Shown here: positions 55,879 through 64,000 of the stretch, piece after piece
Numbering within the stretch: position 1 is the stretch's first letter
Layout of the letters: every line of letters starts with the position of its first letter
Source of the DNA: Pseudomonas lurida
GTDB taxonomy: Bacteria; Pseudomonadota; Gammaproteobacteria; Pseudomonadales; Pseudomonadaceae
NCBI RefSeq assembly: GCF_002563895.1
Contig: NZ_PDJB01000001.1
Span: 2,029,501-2,093,500, forward strand
Reading direction: 5' to 3'
DNA length: 64,000 nt
Program-made: the position numbers and the translations under genes
Notes under the pieces: generated by a model
The model's database searches: none
The model's input: only the letters and a program-made list of their open reading frames with translations
Told to the model about the DNA's origin: nothing

Positions 55879-57846
55879 ATGATTTCGGCCGTGCAACGAC
55901 GCTTCGCCAACCTCGGTATGGCAAAAAAACTGGGCTTGGGCTTCACCCTGGTGCTGCTGTTGACGGCCTTGGTCGCGGCTATCGGCGTGTGGTCCCTGCA
56001 AACCGTTGGCCAGCGCTTCGAAGGGCTCAAGACCATGTCGTCGCTCAACAGTGGCCTGCTCAAGGTGCGCCTGATCGAGCAGGACTACGCGTTGCATGCC
56101 GACCCCAAGGCCGTTGACGCCCTGCATGAGAGTGTCGATGCCTTGGCCGCTCTCGCCGCCAGCCTCAAGGCCCAGTCGGCGGCCAACGTGCCGGTCATGA
56201 CGGATGTCGAACAGGCCCTGGCCGCCTACCGCAAGGCATTCGATGAGTTCGTCGAATTGACCCAGACCAAGGACCTGGCGTTGGAAATGGCCAGTTGGTC
56301 TGTGTCCAGCGTGGCCAATAACCTCGACGTATTGCAGGCCGGGTTGGCGGACGACGGCGCCTATGGCCTCAAGGAAAGCCAGGGCAAGGAGGGGGCCGAG
56401 TTTATCGAGCAGGCCGGGCAGGTCAGCCAGGTGTCGCGCCTGATGCTGCAAGCCATGAACGAAGCGCGGGTACGCCTGGACCAGAGCCGCAAGGCGAGTG
56501 AGGAAGAAACCGAACAGGGCAAGATCGAGCAGGCCGACCAGGCCCTGGCCCAGGTGGAGCAACTGAAGACCTCGGTCAAGGACCCCGGCTACCAGACCGT
56601 GCTTAACGAAGTGGCTGGGCATATCGCCGCGTTCAGTGAAAAGCTCGGTGAGTACACCGGCCTGCTGGCCCAGGAGAAAGTGGTCTACAAGCAGTTGCAT
56701 GATCGGGCAGACCAGGTGGTGAGCCGGGTCAACCAGGCTTATGACGCCGAAGACCAGTCGATGCAGGCGCAGTTGAAGAAAAGCGCAATGCTGATCATCG
56801 GCTCTTCGGCCCTGGCGCTGCTGGTGGGGTTGATCGCGGCCTGGGTGATTACCCGGCTGATCGTTGCGCCGCTGCGCAGTGTGATCGCCGTGGCCCAGCA
56901 GATTGCCGCCGGCGACTTGAGCGGGCGCATGGAGGTCAGCCGTCGCGATGAAATCGGCCAACTGATGCAGGCGATGCAACAGATGGGCAACGGGTTGAGC
57001 CAGATGGTCAGCGGCCTGCAAGCCGGTATCGAGCAACTGGCCAGCTCGGCGCATTCATTGTCCAGCGTCACCGAGCAGACCAATGTCGAAGTCAGCAGCC
57101 AGAAAGAAGAAACCGAACAGGTCGCCACGGCGATGAACCAGATGACCGCCACCGTGCACGACGTGGCGCGCAACGCCGAAGAGGCCGCGCAAGCCGCACA
57201 GACGGCGGATGACAGAGTCGACAGCGGCCAGCAAGTGGTGCGCCAGAGCCTGCAGCGCATTGAATTGCTCGCCACCTCCAGCACCAGTGCCAGCGCCAGC
57301 ATCGAGAGCCTGAGCGCAGAAATCCAGCATATCGGCACCGTGTTGAGTGTGATCAAAAGCGTGGCCGAACAGACCAACCTGCTGGCCCTCAACGCTGCCA
57401 TCGAAGCCGCACGCGCCGGAGAGCAGGGGCGCGGCTTTGCGGTGGTGGCCGATGAAGTGCGGGCCCTGGCCAAGCGCACCCAGCAATCCACCGAGGAAAT
57501 CGAGCGCCTGGTCAGTACCTTGCGCAGCGCGGCCCAGTCATCGGTGCAGCAGATCCAGCAGAGCGGTGAGCTGGTGAAGCTGGCGGTCAGCGATGCGCTG
57601 GAAACCGAGAGCGCCTTGGGCAGCATCGCAGTGGCGGTATCGTTGATCCAGCAGATGAACCAGCAGATTGCCGCTGCGGCCGAGCAGCAAAGCTCGGTGG
57701 CCGAAGAGATCAACCGCAGTGTCACCAGTATCCGCGCCAGTGCCGATCAATCGGCGCTAAGCATGCAGGGCAACGCCGCGTCGAGTATTCAACTGGCGCA
57801 GTTGGGCGCGGAGCTCAAGGGCATGGTAGGGCACTTCCGCCTGTGA
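55879..57846 (+). CDS. Methyl-accepting chemotaxis protein with large helical (HBM-like) sensor
   Basis: This 655-residue chemoreceptor has transmembrane helix 1 at about 18-38, a periplasmic domain of about 245 all-helical residues (the size of the helical bimodular HBM domain), transmembrane helix 2 at about 292-315, HAMP, and the signalling tip [23 protein letters not shown] receptors in pseudomonads bind organic acids, purines or polyamines. ATG 55879 has GAGGA 10 nt upstream; the frame stays open to a TTG at 55858. No pentapeptide tail is present. Confidence 0.93.
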   Translation: MISAVQRRFANLGMAKKLGLGFTLVLLLTALVAAIGVWSLQTVGQRFEGLKTMSSLNSGLLKVRLIEQDYALHADPKAVDALHESVDALAALAASLKAQSAANVPVMTDVEQALAAYRKAFDEFVELTQTKDLALEMASWSVSSVANNLDVLQAGLADDGAYGLKESQGKEGAEFIEQAGQVSQVSRLMLQAMNEARVRLDQSRKASEEETEQGKIEQADQALAQVEQLKTSVKDPGYQTVLNEVAGHIAAFSEKLGEYTGLLAQEKVVYKQLHDRADQVVSRVNQAYDAEDQSMQAQLKKSAMLIIGSSALALLVGLIAAWVITRLIVAPLRSVIAVAQQIAAGDLSGRMEVSRRDEIGQLMQAMQQMGNGLSQMVSGLQAGIEQLASSAHSLSSVTEQTNVEVSSQKEETEQVATAMNQMTATVHDVARNAEEAAQAAQTADDRVDSGQQVVRQSLQRIELLATSSTSASASIESLSAEIQHIGTVLSVIKSVAEQTNLLALNAAIEAARAGEQGRGFAVVADEVRALAKRTQQSTEEIERLVSTLRSAAQSSVQQIQQSGELVKLAVSDALETESALGSIAVAVSLIQQMNQQIAAAAEQQSSVAEEINRSVTSIRASADQSALSMQGNAASSIQLAQLGAELKGMVGHFRL

Positions 57847-57882
57847 TCGCGGCGTTGACGCAGCGACCACAGGGGAGGGCGG

Positions 57883-58695
57883 TCAGGCGTTGTTGGCGAG
57901 GAAGGTCAGCAGCGCTTCGTTGACGAAGTCCGGGTTTTCCCTTGCGCTGATATGGCCCGCTTGCGGGATCAGGATCACGCTGCAGCCAATCAGGCCGGCC
58001 ATTTCCTCTGATTCGACGGGCGGGCGCGGTTTGTCTTGTTCGCCGCACATCACCAGCGTGGTGTCGGCGTCCAGGCGTGGCAATTGCTCCAGCACATCCT
58101 CGCGACTGAAGATCAACCGACCCAGGGGCACGATGCTGTGCAGCAGGCGCTCTTTGGAATAGCCCTGCAATTGCGAGCGAAAATCCTGGTACAGCGCTGA
58201 TTCTCGGTCGATATCCGGGCGGAAGAAAATCGGTGCGACCACATCCAGCAAGGGCTCGGGGATGGCGCCGGCGTCTTCGATCATCTTGAACAGCGAGAAA
58301 TAGTACTGGCGCGTGGCCTCGGGCTCGGCACCCAGGTAAGTGTCCATCAGTACCAGGCTGTTGATCCGCTGCGGTGCCAGCAACGCCAGGCGTGCGCCCC
58401 ACATGCCACCCACGGAGAGCCCCACCAGGTTGATCTGGGGGATATCCAACTGGTCCAGCAAGGCCAGGGCCTGGCGCGCCAGGTCGTCGAGGGCGTGCGT
58501 TTGCGCGGGCAACGGACCGGATTCGCCATGGCCCCACAGTTCGGGAACGATGACGCGGTACTGTTGCGACAGGGCTTCGATCTGCGGCGCCCACATATCG
58601 GCGCCCCACAGGTAGCTTGAACCCAGCAGGACGACGGGGCCGCAGCCCTGGTCGACGTAGTGCAGCGGTTGTCCATCAATGACGGCGACAGGCAT
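57883..58695 (-). CDS. Alpha/beta hydrolase
   Basis: This 270-residue protein has VVLLGSSYLWGADMW in the oxyanion region, nucleophile Ser94 in LVGLSVGGMWGA (GxSxG), an Asp candidate in CGEQDKPRPP and the final His in PQAGHISARENP. It looks like an esterase or lactonase-type enzyme. AGAGG precedes the ATG. It stands alone, convergent with the chemoreceptor gene. Confidence 0.9.
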   Translation of the reverse strand: MPVAVIDGQPLHYVDQGCGPVVLLGSSYLWGADMWAPQIEALSQQYRVIVPELWGHGESGPLPAQTHALDDLARQALALLDQLDIPQINLVGLSVGGMWGARLALLAPQRINSLVLMDTYLGAEPEATRQYYFSLFKMIEDAGAIPEPLLDVVAPIFFRPDIDRESALYQDFRSQLQGYSKERLLHSIVPLGRLIFSREDVLEQLPRLDADTTLVMCGEQDKPRPPVESEEMAGLIGCSVILIPQAGHISARENPDFVNEALLTFLANNA

Positions 58696-59169
58696 AGCAG
58701 GCCTCTGACTTCATGGAGTTAGGGGCACTTTTGTACGCTAGTCGGGGGCGGGGGGATAGATGCAAAGTGATGGCATGTAGCGAACTGGGGGCTACACCGC
58801 GCCGGGTACGGTGCTTTGCCTGTGGCGAGGGAGCGTGCTCCCTCCGGCGACCTGACAGCCAACCACTGTCTAACTGTCACCCCGCGATCCAACGGTGGGA
58901 GCTGGCCTGCTCGTGAAAGCGGCCTGGCAGCCGACCTGGAGGTTGGATCAGGCCGGGTACCTATCCATTTCTGCGGTAACGGCTGCGATGGGTTCCACTC
59001 TTACAGCGGGTCACTTTTGGAAAAGAGCCCGGAATTCCGACCAGCGCGTTTGATGGGGCGGCTCAGATCAGAAGCAAGATCAAAAGCTCGATCAAGGTCG
59101 GCTCGGTTCGCATCGCAGTTAGCGTTGGTCGCTAAAGTGTTGTGTAGGTACCTGTGTACAGGAGGGGCA
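58696..59169. other. Non-coding repeat block B
   Basis: This 474-bp gap has no credible gene. From 58821 it repeats the design of block A: two REP units about 73 bp apart, the same linker, and the same 3' segment. It lacks the roughly 159-bp hairpin-rich segment present in block A. Confidence 0.85.
58821..59135. repeat. Second, shorter copy of the block A repeat
   Basis: 58895-59030 aligns with 51754-51888, and 59033-59133 with 52049-52143, at roughly 80-90 percent by eye. The block A segment between gagccc and aattcc is missing. The first REP unit (58821) has a changed core (gcgagggagcgtgctccctcc). Confidence 0.85.
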
Positions 59170-59940
59170 TCAGTCGTAGATGACCTTCTTCTTCCACTCG
59201 GCGTCGGCGTCGACCACCTTGAGGCCTTCGGTCAGCTCGTTGACCTCGTCTTCGGCCGGCTTGCTGTTGGTCAGCACTGTTGAGTTGGCGCGGGCCAGTT
59301 GGCTTTCCAACTGCTGCAGCTGTGCGCTGTAGATCACCGGCTCCGGCTGTTTGCGCAGATACTGCACGCCACGTTCGAAGGCCAGGCGCGCCTGGCCGGG
59401 TTGGCCTTGTTGCAGCGCGTGCTGGCCGAGGTTGTTGAAGAACTCGATATGCAGCAACACCAGGATATGGCGGATTTCCCTGATCCAGTGCTTGGCCTCA
59501 TTGGCCGGCAGGAAGCCGTCCTGGGCAGCACGGGTGACCTGGCCATGCAGGGCTTCAAGCAAGAAACGCACGTCCTTGGCCTTGGCTTCGGTCTGGATCG
59601 GCGCGGGCGGGTTGTTCACCGGGATCGATTCGCCCTGGGCCACCAGCGTATTCAGCTCGGTGATGCGGGCCTTGATCGGCGCACTGCCTTTATTGAGGTT
59701 CAACAGGCGCTGGTTGACGTTGAGCTCCAGGCGGGTCAGCAACAGTTTGAGCGCCGGGGTCATCAACTGGCCGGGAAAGGTCTCGGTGATTTCACCGCAA
59801 CGGCGCAGGCGATCGTTTAACTCGATCTCGGTGCGCTTCTTTTCCAGCTTGTTGTTTTCCACCACGTGGTTCATGTAGCCAATGGCGATCAGTATTGCGA
59901 TCCCGGCTATTACCAGCAGGGTGATCATGAGTGGTGTCAC
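59170..59940 (-). CDS. Membrane-anchored cytoplasmic protein, unknown function
   Basis: This 256-residue protein has one N-terminal transmembrane helix (about 4-26, LMITLLVIAGIAILIAIGYM) and then a charged, helical body: ENNKLEKKRTEIELNDRLRRC and a long TPR-like or coiled region up to ANSTVLTNSKPAEDEVNELT. I do not recognise a named family. GTG 59940 is chosen because GAGG lies 7-8 nt upstream; ATG 59928 would be 4 residues shorter but has no ribosome site. It is a single-gene unit before the tRNA cluster. Confidence 0.72.
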   Translation of the reverse strand: MTPLMITLLVIAGIAILIAIGYMNHVVENNKLEKKRTEIELNDRLRRCGEITETFPGQLMTPALKLLLTRLELNVNQRLLNLNKGSAPIKARITELNTLVAQGESIPVNNPPAPIQTEAKAKDVRFLLEALHGQVTRAAQDGFLPANEAKHWIREIRHILVLLHIEFFNNLGQHALQQGQPGQARLAFERGVQYLRKQPEPVIYSAQLQQLESQLARANSTVLTNSKPAEDEVNELTEGLKVVDADAEWKKKVIYD

Positions 59941-60299
59941 CGGTGTGACCTCTTTATAGGGTTTACAGTGGAGTGTAGTGACTGGGCCTTCCGGCGGATA
60001 GGACTGATCGACCAGTTGCCCAGGCAGTGCGCTTCTATATAGGTAGGCGTTGCCTGGGTAGGTGCACATTGCCATCATTTGCCGGAACGAACTATAGCGT
60101 CTTGTCGGGCGCCAGAATATAGGCGTCAAAGCCCGGACGGGCACAATCCCCCCGCAAGCCCGTAAAGCAGGGCGAAGTCATTGATTTAAATAAATTTATC
60201 CTTGGGGGTTGACGACCTTTCAATCCATCCATAGAATGCGCGCCACTTACAGCGTAAAGCACACAGCGAAACGCGGTAGGGAGTGAATGTTGTACGTGT
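59941..60299. other. Gap between the unknown membrane protein gene and the tRNA cluster
   Basis: This 359-bp region contains an 8-bp inverted repeat (cccaggca 60019-60026 / tgcctggg 60051-60058), a tatata box on the minus strand that may serve the gene at 59940, and the tRNA promoter. No gene is visible. Confidence 0.6.
60209..60237 (+). promoter_or_regulatory. tRNA operon promoter
   Basis: TTGACG and TAGAAT are separated by exactly 17 bp and followed by a GC-rich discriminator (gcgcgcc), the form expected of a growth-rate and stringently controlled stable-RNA promoter. Confidence 0.85.
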
Positions 60300-60375
60300 G
60301 TCCCCTTCGTCTAGTGGCCTAGGACACCGCCCTTTCACGGCGGTAACAGGGGTTCGAGTCCCCTAGGGGACGCCA
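60300..60375 (+). tRNA. tRNA-Glu (UUC), copy 1
   Basis: This 76-nt cloverleaf has anticodon TTC in the loop cTTTCac, a gttcgag T-arm, a paired acceptor stem (gtcccct / aggggac) and encoded CCA. It is identical to copy 2. Confidence 0.98.
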
Positions 60376-60379
60376 TTAT

Positions 60380-60455
<76 letters not shown>

Positions 60456-60559
60456 AATTTAAGCAGTGTGGCCCTCGGGCGACACTGAGTGAAACCAGGG
60501 CATAATCTTCGGATTTAATCCCTGGACACTGAAATACACACCATGTGTTTCAGTTGTGT

Positions 60560-60635
60560 GTCCCCTTCGTCTAGTGGCCTAGGACACCGCCCTTTCACGG
60601 CGGTAACAGGGGTTCGAGTCCCCTAGGGGACGCCA
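60560..60635 (+). tRNA. tRNA-Glu (UUC), copy 2
   Basis: This is identical to copy 1 over all 76 nt and follows a 104-nt spacer after the first tRNA-Gly. No separate strong promoter is seen in the spacer. Confidence 0.98.
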
Positions 60636-60638
60636 TTT

Positions 60639-60714
<76 letters not shown>

Positions 60715-60723
60715 TATTCAACG

Positions 60724-60755
60724 AAAACGCCGATCAGCAATGATCGGCGTTTTTG
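60724..60755 (+). terminator. Terminator of the tRNA operon
   Basis: The arms aaaacgccgatca / tgatcggcgtttt with a short loop are followed by T-rich sequence. It may also serve the convergent luxR-type gene. Confidence 0.92.
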
Positions 60756-60803
60756 TGTGTGCGTGATTTGTGGGGAAACGCCGCAGGCTCGCTGCGGCGC
60801 CGC

Positions 60804-61595
60804 TTAATGCGTTGCCAGGGCGTCCTGCCCGTGCATGAAAAACCGCGCAAACAACTCGGATTGAGACTTGATGCTCAGTTTGTTGTAGAGGTTGCGACGG
60901 TGGACTTTTATGGTCTCTGTCGACAGTTTCAATTTGCCGGCGATCTCTTTGTTGGAAAAACCACTTAATAGCAGCCTGAGCACATCTTTTTCACGCGCTG
61001 TGATGAGTGCGCCGAGTTGCGCGATCGCTTCTGACCATGGCGGCGGCTCGGCCTGGCTTTTTTCCGCGTCACTTTCAAAGCACATGCGTTGATGCATCAA
61101 TGCCATCACCCAAGGCTTGATGATGTCCAGCATCGTGATCTGCTGCGGGCTGTACCGCACGTTGCTGCCCAATGAAATACACAGCGTCCTGTCGGCGTCG
61201 AGTTGTACGTTGTATTGCACCTCATCCACGCTGACGTACTGGGCGAAATACTGGTGGTAATACTCGGTGGTCAGGAAGTGCTCCGGCGCAATGTCGGACA
61301 GGTGAAAAAAACCACTCTGCGGGTTTTCCCGGTTGGCAATGTAGAACGGGTCGAGCAGGTACAGACCTTTTAAATAGCGCTGGATCAGGGCGTCCACTTC
61401 TTCCGCATCGGCGACTTCGGTCATGCTGATGACCCGTACCTGCTGATCACTGAAGATCAGCACGACCCAGTTGTCGATCTGGACATATTCCTTTAACACG
61501 CGGACCAGTGAGCCCCAGAAGGCTGGGCGGTTCAGCTGCATGATCAGCGTCCCGGCCGACCGGTGCCAGGCGAGGTTATGAAGGTCGAGCGACAT
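60804..61595 (-). CDS. LuxR-family transcriptional regulator
   Basis: This 263-residue protein has a C-terminal LuxR/GerE helix-turn-helix (about 193-250: LTAREKDVLRLLLSGFSNKE then STETIKVHRRNLYNKL). The N-terminal part of about 185 residues is not a receiver and lacks the acyl-homoserine-lactone pocket tryptophans in a clear pattern, so its signal is unknown. AGAGG precedes the ATG. It is divergent from a polyamine-type binding-protein gene across 139 bp, its most likely target. Confidence 0.9.
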   Translation of the reverse strand: MSLDLHNLAWHRSAGTLIMQLNRPAFWGSLVRVLKEYVQIDNWVVLIFSDQQVRVISMTEVADAEEVDALIQRYLKGLYLLDPFYIANRENPQSGFFHLSDIAPEHFLTTEYYHQYFAQYVSVDEVQYNVQLDADRTLCISLGSNVRYSPQQITMLDIIKPWVMALMHQRMCFESDAEKSQAEPPPWSEAIAQLGALITAREKDVLRLLLSGFSNKEIAGKLKLSTETIKVHRRNLYNKLSIKSQSELFARFFMHGQDALATH

Positions 61596-61734
61596 TTACT
61601 ACCTCTTTAGGGTTAGGTATTCCTGGCGTTGAGCTAAGTACTTCTAGGTATTTACTAATCGGACGTGCCGAGTATATTCACCCCCCAGTGGATGAAGGCC
61701 ATGATGGCCTGTCGTTTTTGACAAGGATAGCTAT

Positions 61735-62838
61735 ATGAGTCAACCCCATTTGCGCGCCATTTTTATGTCCGCGTTAATCTGCCTGTGTGCCAGTGCGCCG
61801 GCTTCGGCGGCCGAGTCACGGGTCAACCTGTACAACTGGTTCGGCCTGATCGCGCCGGAAACGCCAAAGGAATTTCAGCAGAAGACCGGTACGCGGATGC
61901 ATATCGATGCCTTCGACAGTGCCGAGATCATGCAGAGCAAGCTCATGGCCGGGCGCACTGGGTATGACGTCGTCGTTGCCACCTCGAATGTCTTGCCAAG
62001 CCTGATCCAGGCAGGCGTACTTGCGCCGCTGGACCGCTCTCAACTGAGTAATTTCTCACACATCGATCCGGAGATGCTGGCGCTGCTTGAAGCCAATGAC
62101 CCGGGTAACCGTTACGCCGTCCCCTACTTGTGGGGCACCACCGGCATTGGTTATGACGTGGATAAGGTCAAGGCCGCCCTGGGTGACGATGCCCCGGTGG
62201 ACAGCTGGGACTTGATCTTCAAGGAAGAGAACATCAGCAAGCTCAAGTCGTGTGGCGTGGCGATGCTCGACTCCCCAAGTGAAATCATTTCGATTGCCTT
62301 GAATTACCTCGGGCTGCCGAGCAACAGCCAGAACCCTGAGGATTACCAGAAAGCCCAGGCGCTGCTGCTGAAGATCCGCCCTTACGTGCTCTACTTCGAT
62401 TCATCCCGAACGGACGCCGACTTTGCCGATGGCAATATCTGTGTGGTGGTGGGCTGGGCGAACGGGGCGCTGATGGCGCAAACCATCAATGAGAAAAATA
62501 ACACCGGCCGCAAAATCGCCTACAGCTTGCCTCGCGAAGGTGGGCTGGTGTGGTCGGAAAACTTTGTGCTGCTCAAGGATGCGCCGCATGCCCGCCAAGG
62601 TCTGGCGTTTATCAACTACATGCTGGACCCGCAAGTGATTGCCAAGAGCTCCAACCACACGCTGTACCCCAACGCCAACAAGGATGCCACCGCGTTGGTC
62701 GAGCAGAAGCTGCGCGACAACCCCTGGATTTATCCGTCCAAAGAGACGATTGCCACCTTGGTTCCCCTTGAACCGCTGCCCTTGAAGTTGGAGCGAATCC
62801 GTACGCGGGTGTGGACCAAGGTGAAGAGTGGGACCTGA
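61735..62838 (+). CDS. Polyamine-type (PotF/SpuD-like) periplasmic binding protein
   Basis: This 367-residue protein has a signal peptide (SAPASA|AES). The PotF/PotD family opening VNLYNWFGLIAPET is followed by YDVVVATSNVLPSLIQAGVL, VPYLWGTTGIGYDVDKV, SDFADG-like DADFADGNICVVVGWANGA and WSENFVLLKDAPHARQGLAFI. The conserved aromatic Trp/Asp sites suggest putrescine, spermidine or a related diamine. No permease or ATPase genes follow. AAGGA precedes the ATG. Its LuxR neighbour is the probable regulator. Confidence 0.87.
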   Translation: MSQPHLRAIFMSALICLCASAPASAAESRVNLYNWFGLIAPETPKEFQQKTGTRMHIDAFDSAEIMQSKLMAGRTGYDVVVATSNVLPSLIQAGVLAPLDRSQLSNFSHIDPEMLALLEANDPGNRYAVPYLWGTTGIGYDVDKVKAALGDDAPVDSWDLIFKEENISKLKSCGVAMLDSPSEIISIALNYLGLPSNSQNPEDYQKAQALLLKIRPYVLYFDSSRTDADFADGNICVVVGWANGALMAQTINEKNNTGRKIAYSLPREGGLVWSENFVLLKDAPHARQGLAFINYMLDPQVIAKSSNHTLYPNANKDATALVEQKLRDNPWIYPSKETIATLVPLEPLPLKLERIRTRVWTKVKSGT

Positions 62839-62912
62839 TCGCACGAATCCATAGGCCTGTCGGGCGCTTGGCTCTGCAGCAGTCGCAGATGTTCCAGTGA
62901 AGGAGGTCAATC

Positions 62913-63164
62913 ATGGGCCAAGGCTATTATCAGCGTGACGTTAATTCGAACGATGACAAGGCGTACAAGGAAATCGAAGAACAGATCGGCCACTGTACGC
63001 CTGAGCAAGCCTGGGCCATGTATTACGTCTCGACGGGCATGGTGCGTGAGTACATTACACGGGCGGTGATGGAGCATATCGGCCGCGGCAACCGCGCGCT
63101 GTTGCTGGAGTTTCCGGAACTTGCCCGGGCCGAAGAGAGATCCCGCTTCCTGCTACCGCTCTAA
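62913..63164 (+). CDS. Small soluble protein, unknown function
   Basis: This 83-residue protein has no signal peptide or membrane helix. It reads GYYQRDVNSNDDKAYKEIEE then a helical middle (CTPEQAWAMYYVSTGMVREY) and a basic tail. A strong AAGGAGGT 9 nt before the ATG makes it a convincing gene. It lies 74 bp after the binding-protein gene, probably on one transcript. I do not recognise the family. Confidence 0.75.
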   Translation: MGQGYYQRDVNSNDDKAYKEIEEQIGHCTPEQAWAMYYVSTGMVREYITRAVMEHIGRGNRALLLEFPELARAEERSRFLLPL

Positions 63165-63168
63165 CCGA

Positions 63169-63196
63169 ATGCCGATCAGTGATGATCGGCATTTTT
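63169..63196. terminator. Bidirectional intrinsic terminator
   Basis: The arms aatgccgatca / tgatcggcatt with a short loop are followed by five T. It ends the small-protein gene and overlaps the 3' end of the convergent MocR gene (stop at 63176). Confidence 0.88.
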
Positions 63197-64000
63197 GTAG
63201 GTGCGCACATTGGCTGCCTTGGCCAGACGCAACGTGGCCTCACGGATTTCTTCCTGATTGAGTGACGCGAAGCCCAGGCGCAGTGCATTTTCCGGCTGGT
63301 CCAGTGGCGAAAACTGCCTGCCACTGCGTACCACCAGCCCATGGTCCAGGGCGCTTGCCACCGTCTGATCGACGTTTATCTGATCTTCGAACCGCACCCA
63401 CAGCGCCAGCCCGCCTTCCGGTTCCCGCACACTGATCCGCTCGCCGAAGGCCTCGTGCAGGCAGGTCTGCAAGGCTTCGCGGCGGGCGCGGTATTCCTTG
63501 GAAACACGGCGCAGATGCTTCTTCAATTCGCCATCATTGATCAGGTCCGCGAGCATCTTCTGCGCGATCGCATCGGCATCGCCCAGCATCAGTGCGGCGT
63601 TGATGTGCAAGGTTTCAATCACATCAGTAGGTGCAACCACATAGCTGCAGCGAAACGTCGAGCCGAGGGCCTTGGATAACGAACCGACATAGATCACATG
63701 ACGCTGCGAGCGGTCGCTGGCCAGGGGCAGGTAGGGCCGCCCGTTGAAGTGATACTCGTGGTCGTAGTCTTCTTCGATGATGCAGAAGTCATGCTGCGCC
63801 GCCAAGGCCAATAGCTGTTGCCGCCGCGCCGCGTGCAAGCTCACGGTGGTGGGGAATTGGTGGTGTGGCGTGAGATAGATCATCCGCACCTTATGTGCAC
63901 GGCACAGGCGATCGATCTGGTCCGTGCGACAGCCTTCTTCGTCCAGGTCCACCGTGACCAGTTGCGCGCCCAGTTTGCGGAAAATTTCCCAGGCCGGCGG
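63176..64000 (-). CDS. MocR-type PLP-dependent regulator or aminotransferase, cut by window end
   Basis: The frame is open through the right edge, so the N-terminal part, including any GntR domain, is missing. The visible 274 residues are the C-terminal half of a class I aminotransferase-like domain: PPAWEIFRKLGAQLV, then YLTPHHQFPTTVSL, EEDYDHEYHF and the PLP Lys in YVGSLSKALGSTFRCSYV. These are typical of MocR/PdxR and GabR-like proteins. The neighbouring binding-protein and LuxR genes suggest a link to amines, but this is inference. Confidence 0.85.
   Translation of the reverse strand, partial: PPAWEIFRKLGAQLVTVDLDEEGCRTDQIDRLCRAHKVRMIYLTPHHQFPTTVSLHAARRQQLLALAAQHDFCIIEEDYDHEYHFNGRPYLPLASDRSQRHVIYVGSLSKALGSTFRCSYVVAPTDVIETLHINAALMLGDADAIAQKMLADLINDGELKKHLRRVSKEYRARREALQTCLHEAFGERISVREPEGGLALWVRFEDQINVDQTVASALDHGLVVRSGRQFSPLDQPENALRLGFASLNQEEIREATLRLAKAANVRTYKNADHH

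Overview
This window looks like core chromosome of a Pseudomonas, most likely of the P. fluorescens group. The evidence is the GC-rich coding sequence, the many REP/REPIN palindromes built on a gtgggagc-ggcttgc core, and a gene order (gltA | sdhCDAB-sucAB-lpd-sucCD-braB ... htpG ... fabA-fabB ... gpsA) that I recall from P. aeruginosa PA1580-PA1654. There is no prophage, insertion sequence, integron or CRISPR array.

Layout. 1-5.5 kb: a TetR fragment, a DUF808 membrane protein, an overlapping MlaA/alpha-beta hydrolase pair, a small membrane protein and a membrane GH17 glucan enzyme. 5.8-8.9 kb: an orphan glycine-betaine binding protein (BetX-like), then DUF485 and the acetate symporter ActP. 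9.2-22.3 kb: the TCA block, with gltA divergent from sdhCDAB-sucAB-lpd-sucCD and near-consensus promoters for both arms. The leaders of sucA and sucC contain structured RNA. 22.7-31.8 kb: a branched-chain amino acid carrier, DUF599, a small lipoprotein, two overlapping hotdog thioesterases, htpG behind a convincing sigma-32 promoter, a dienelactone hydrolase, pirin, OsmC and an exported amidohydrolase. 31.9-40.7 kb: a chemoreceptor, fabA-fabB, and a tightly overlapped operon of TonB receptor, periplasmic binding protein and GacS/BarA-like hybrid kinase. 40.9-51.5 kb: gpsA-DUF4389-sixA, an acyl-CoA synthetase/thioesterase pair, two overlapping hydrolases, DUF4892 with a coupled micro-ORF, an AI-2E-type permease, an OmpR/EnvZ-type two-component pair and pyrF. 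51.5-59.2 kb: two non-coding repeat blocks flanking curA-like, SDR, MocR, HBM-type chemoreceptor and hydrolase genes. 59.2-64 kb: a membrane-anchored unknown, a duplicated tRNA-Glu/tRNA-Gly pair, a LuxR regulator divergent from a polyamine-type binding protein, a small unknown protein, and a MocR regulator cut by the window end.

The most interesting material is (1) the TonB receptor-binding protein-hybrid kinase operon, which reads as one sensing unit with no transporter; (2) a 94-nt near-perfect three-way-junction palindrome in a repeat block that lacks this segment in its second copy; (3) an 18-codon micro-ORF coupled by ATGA to the DUF4892 gene; and (4) the tandem, same-orientation REP arrays with a 72-74 bp period.
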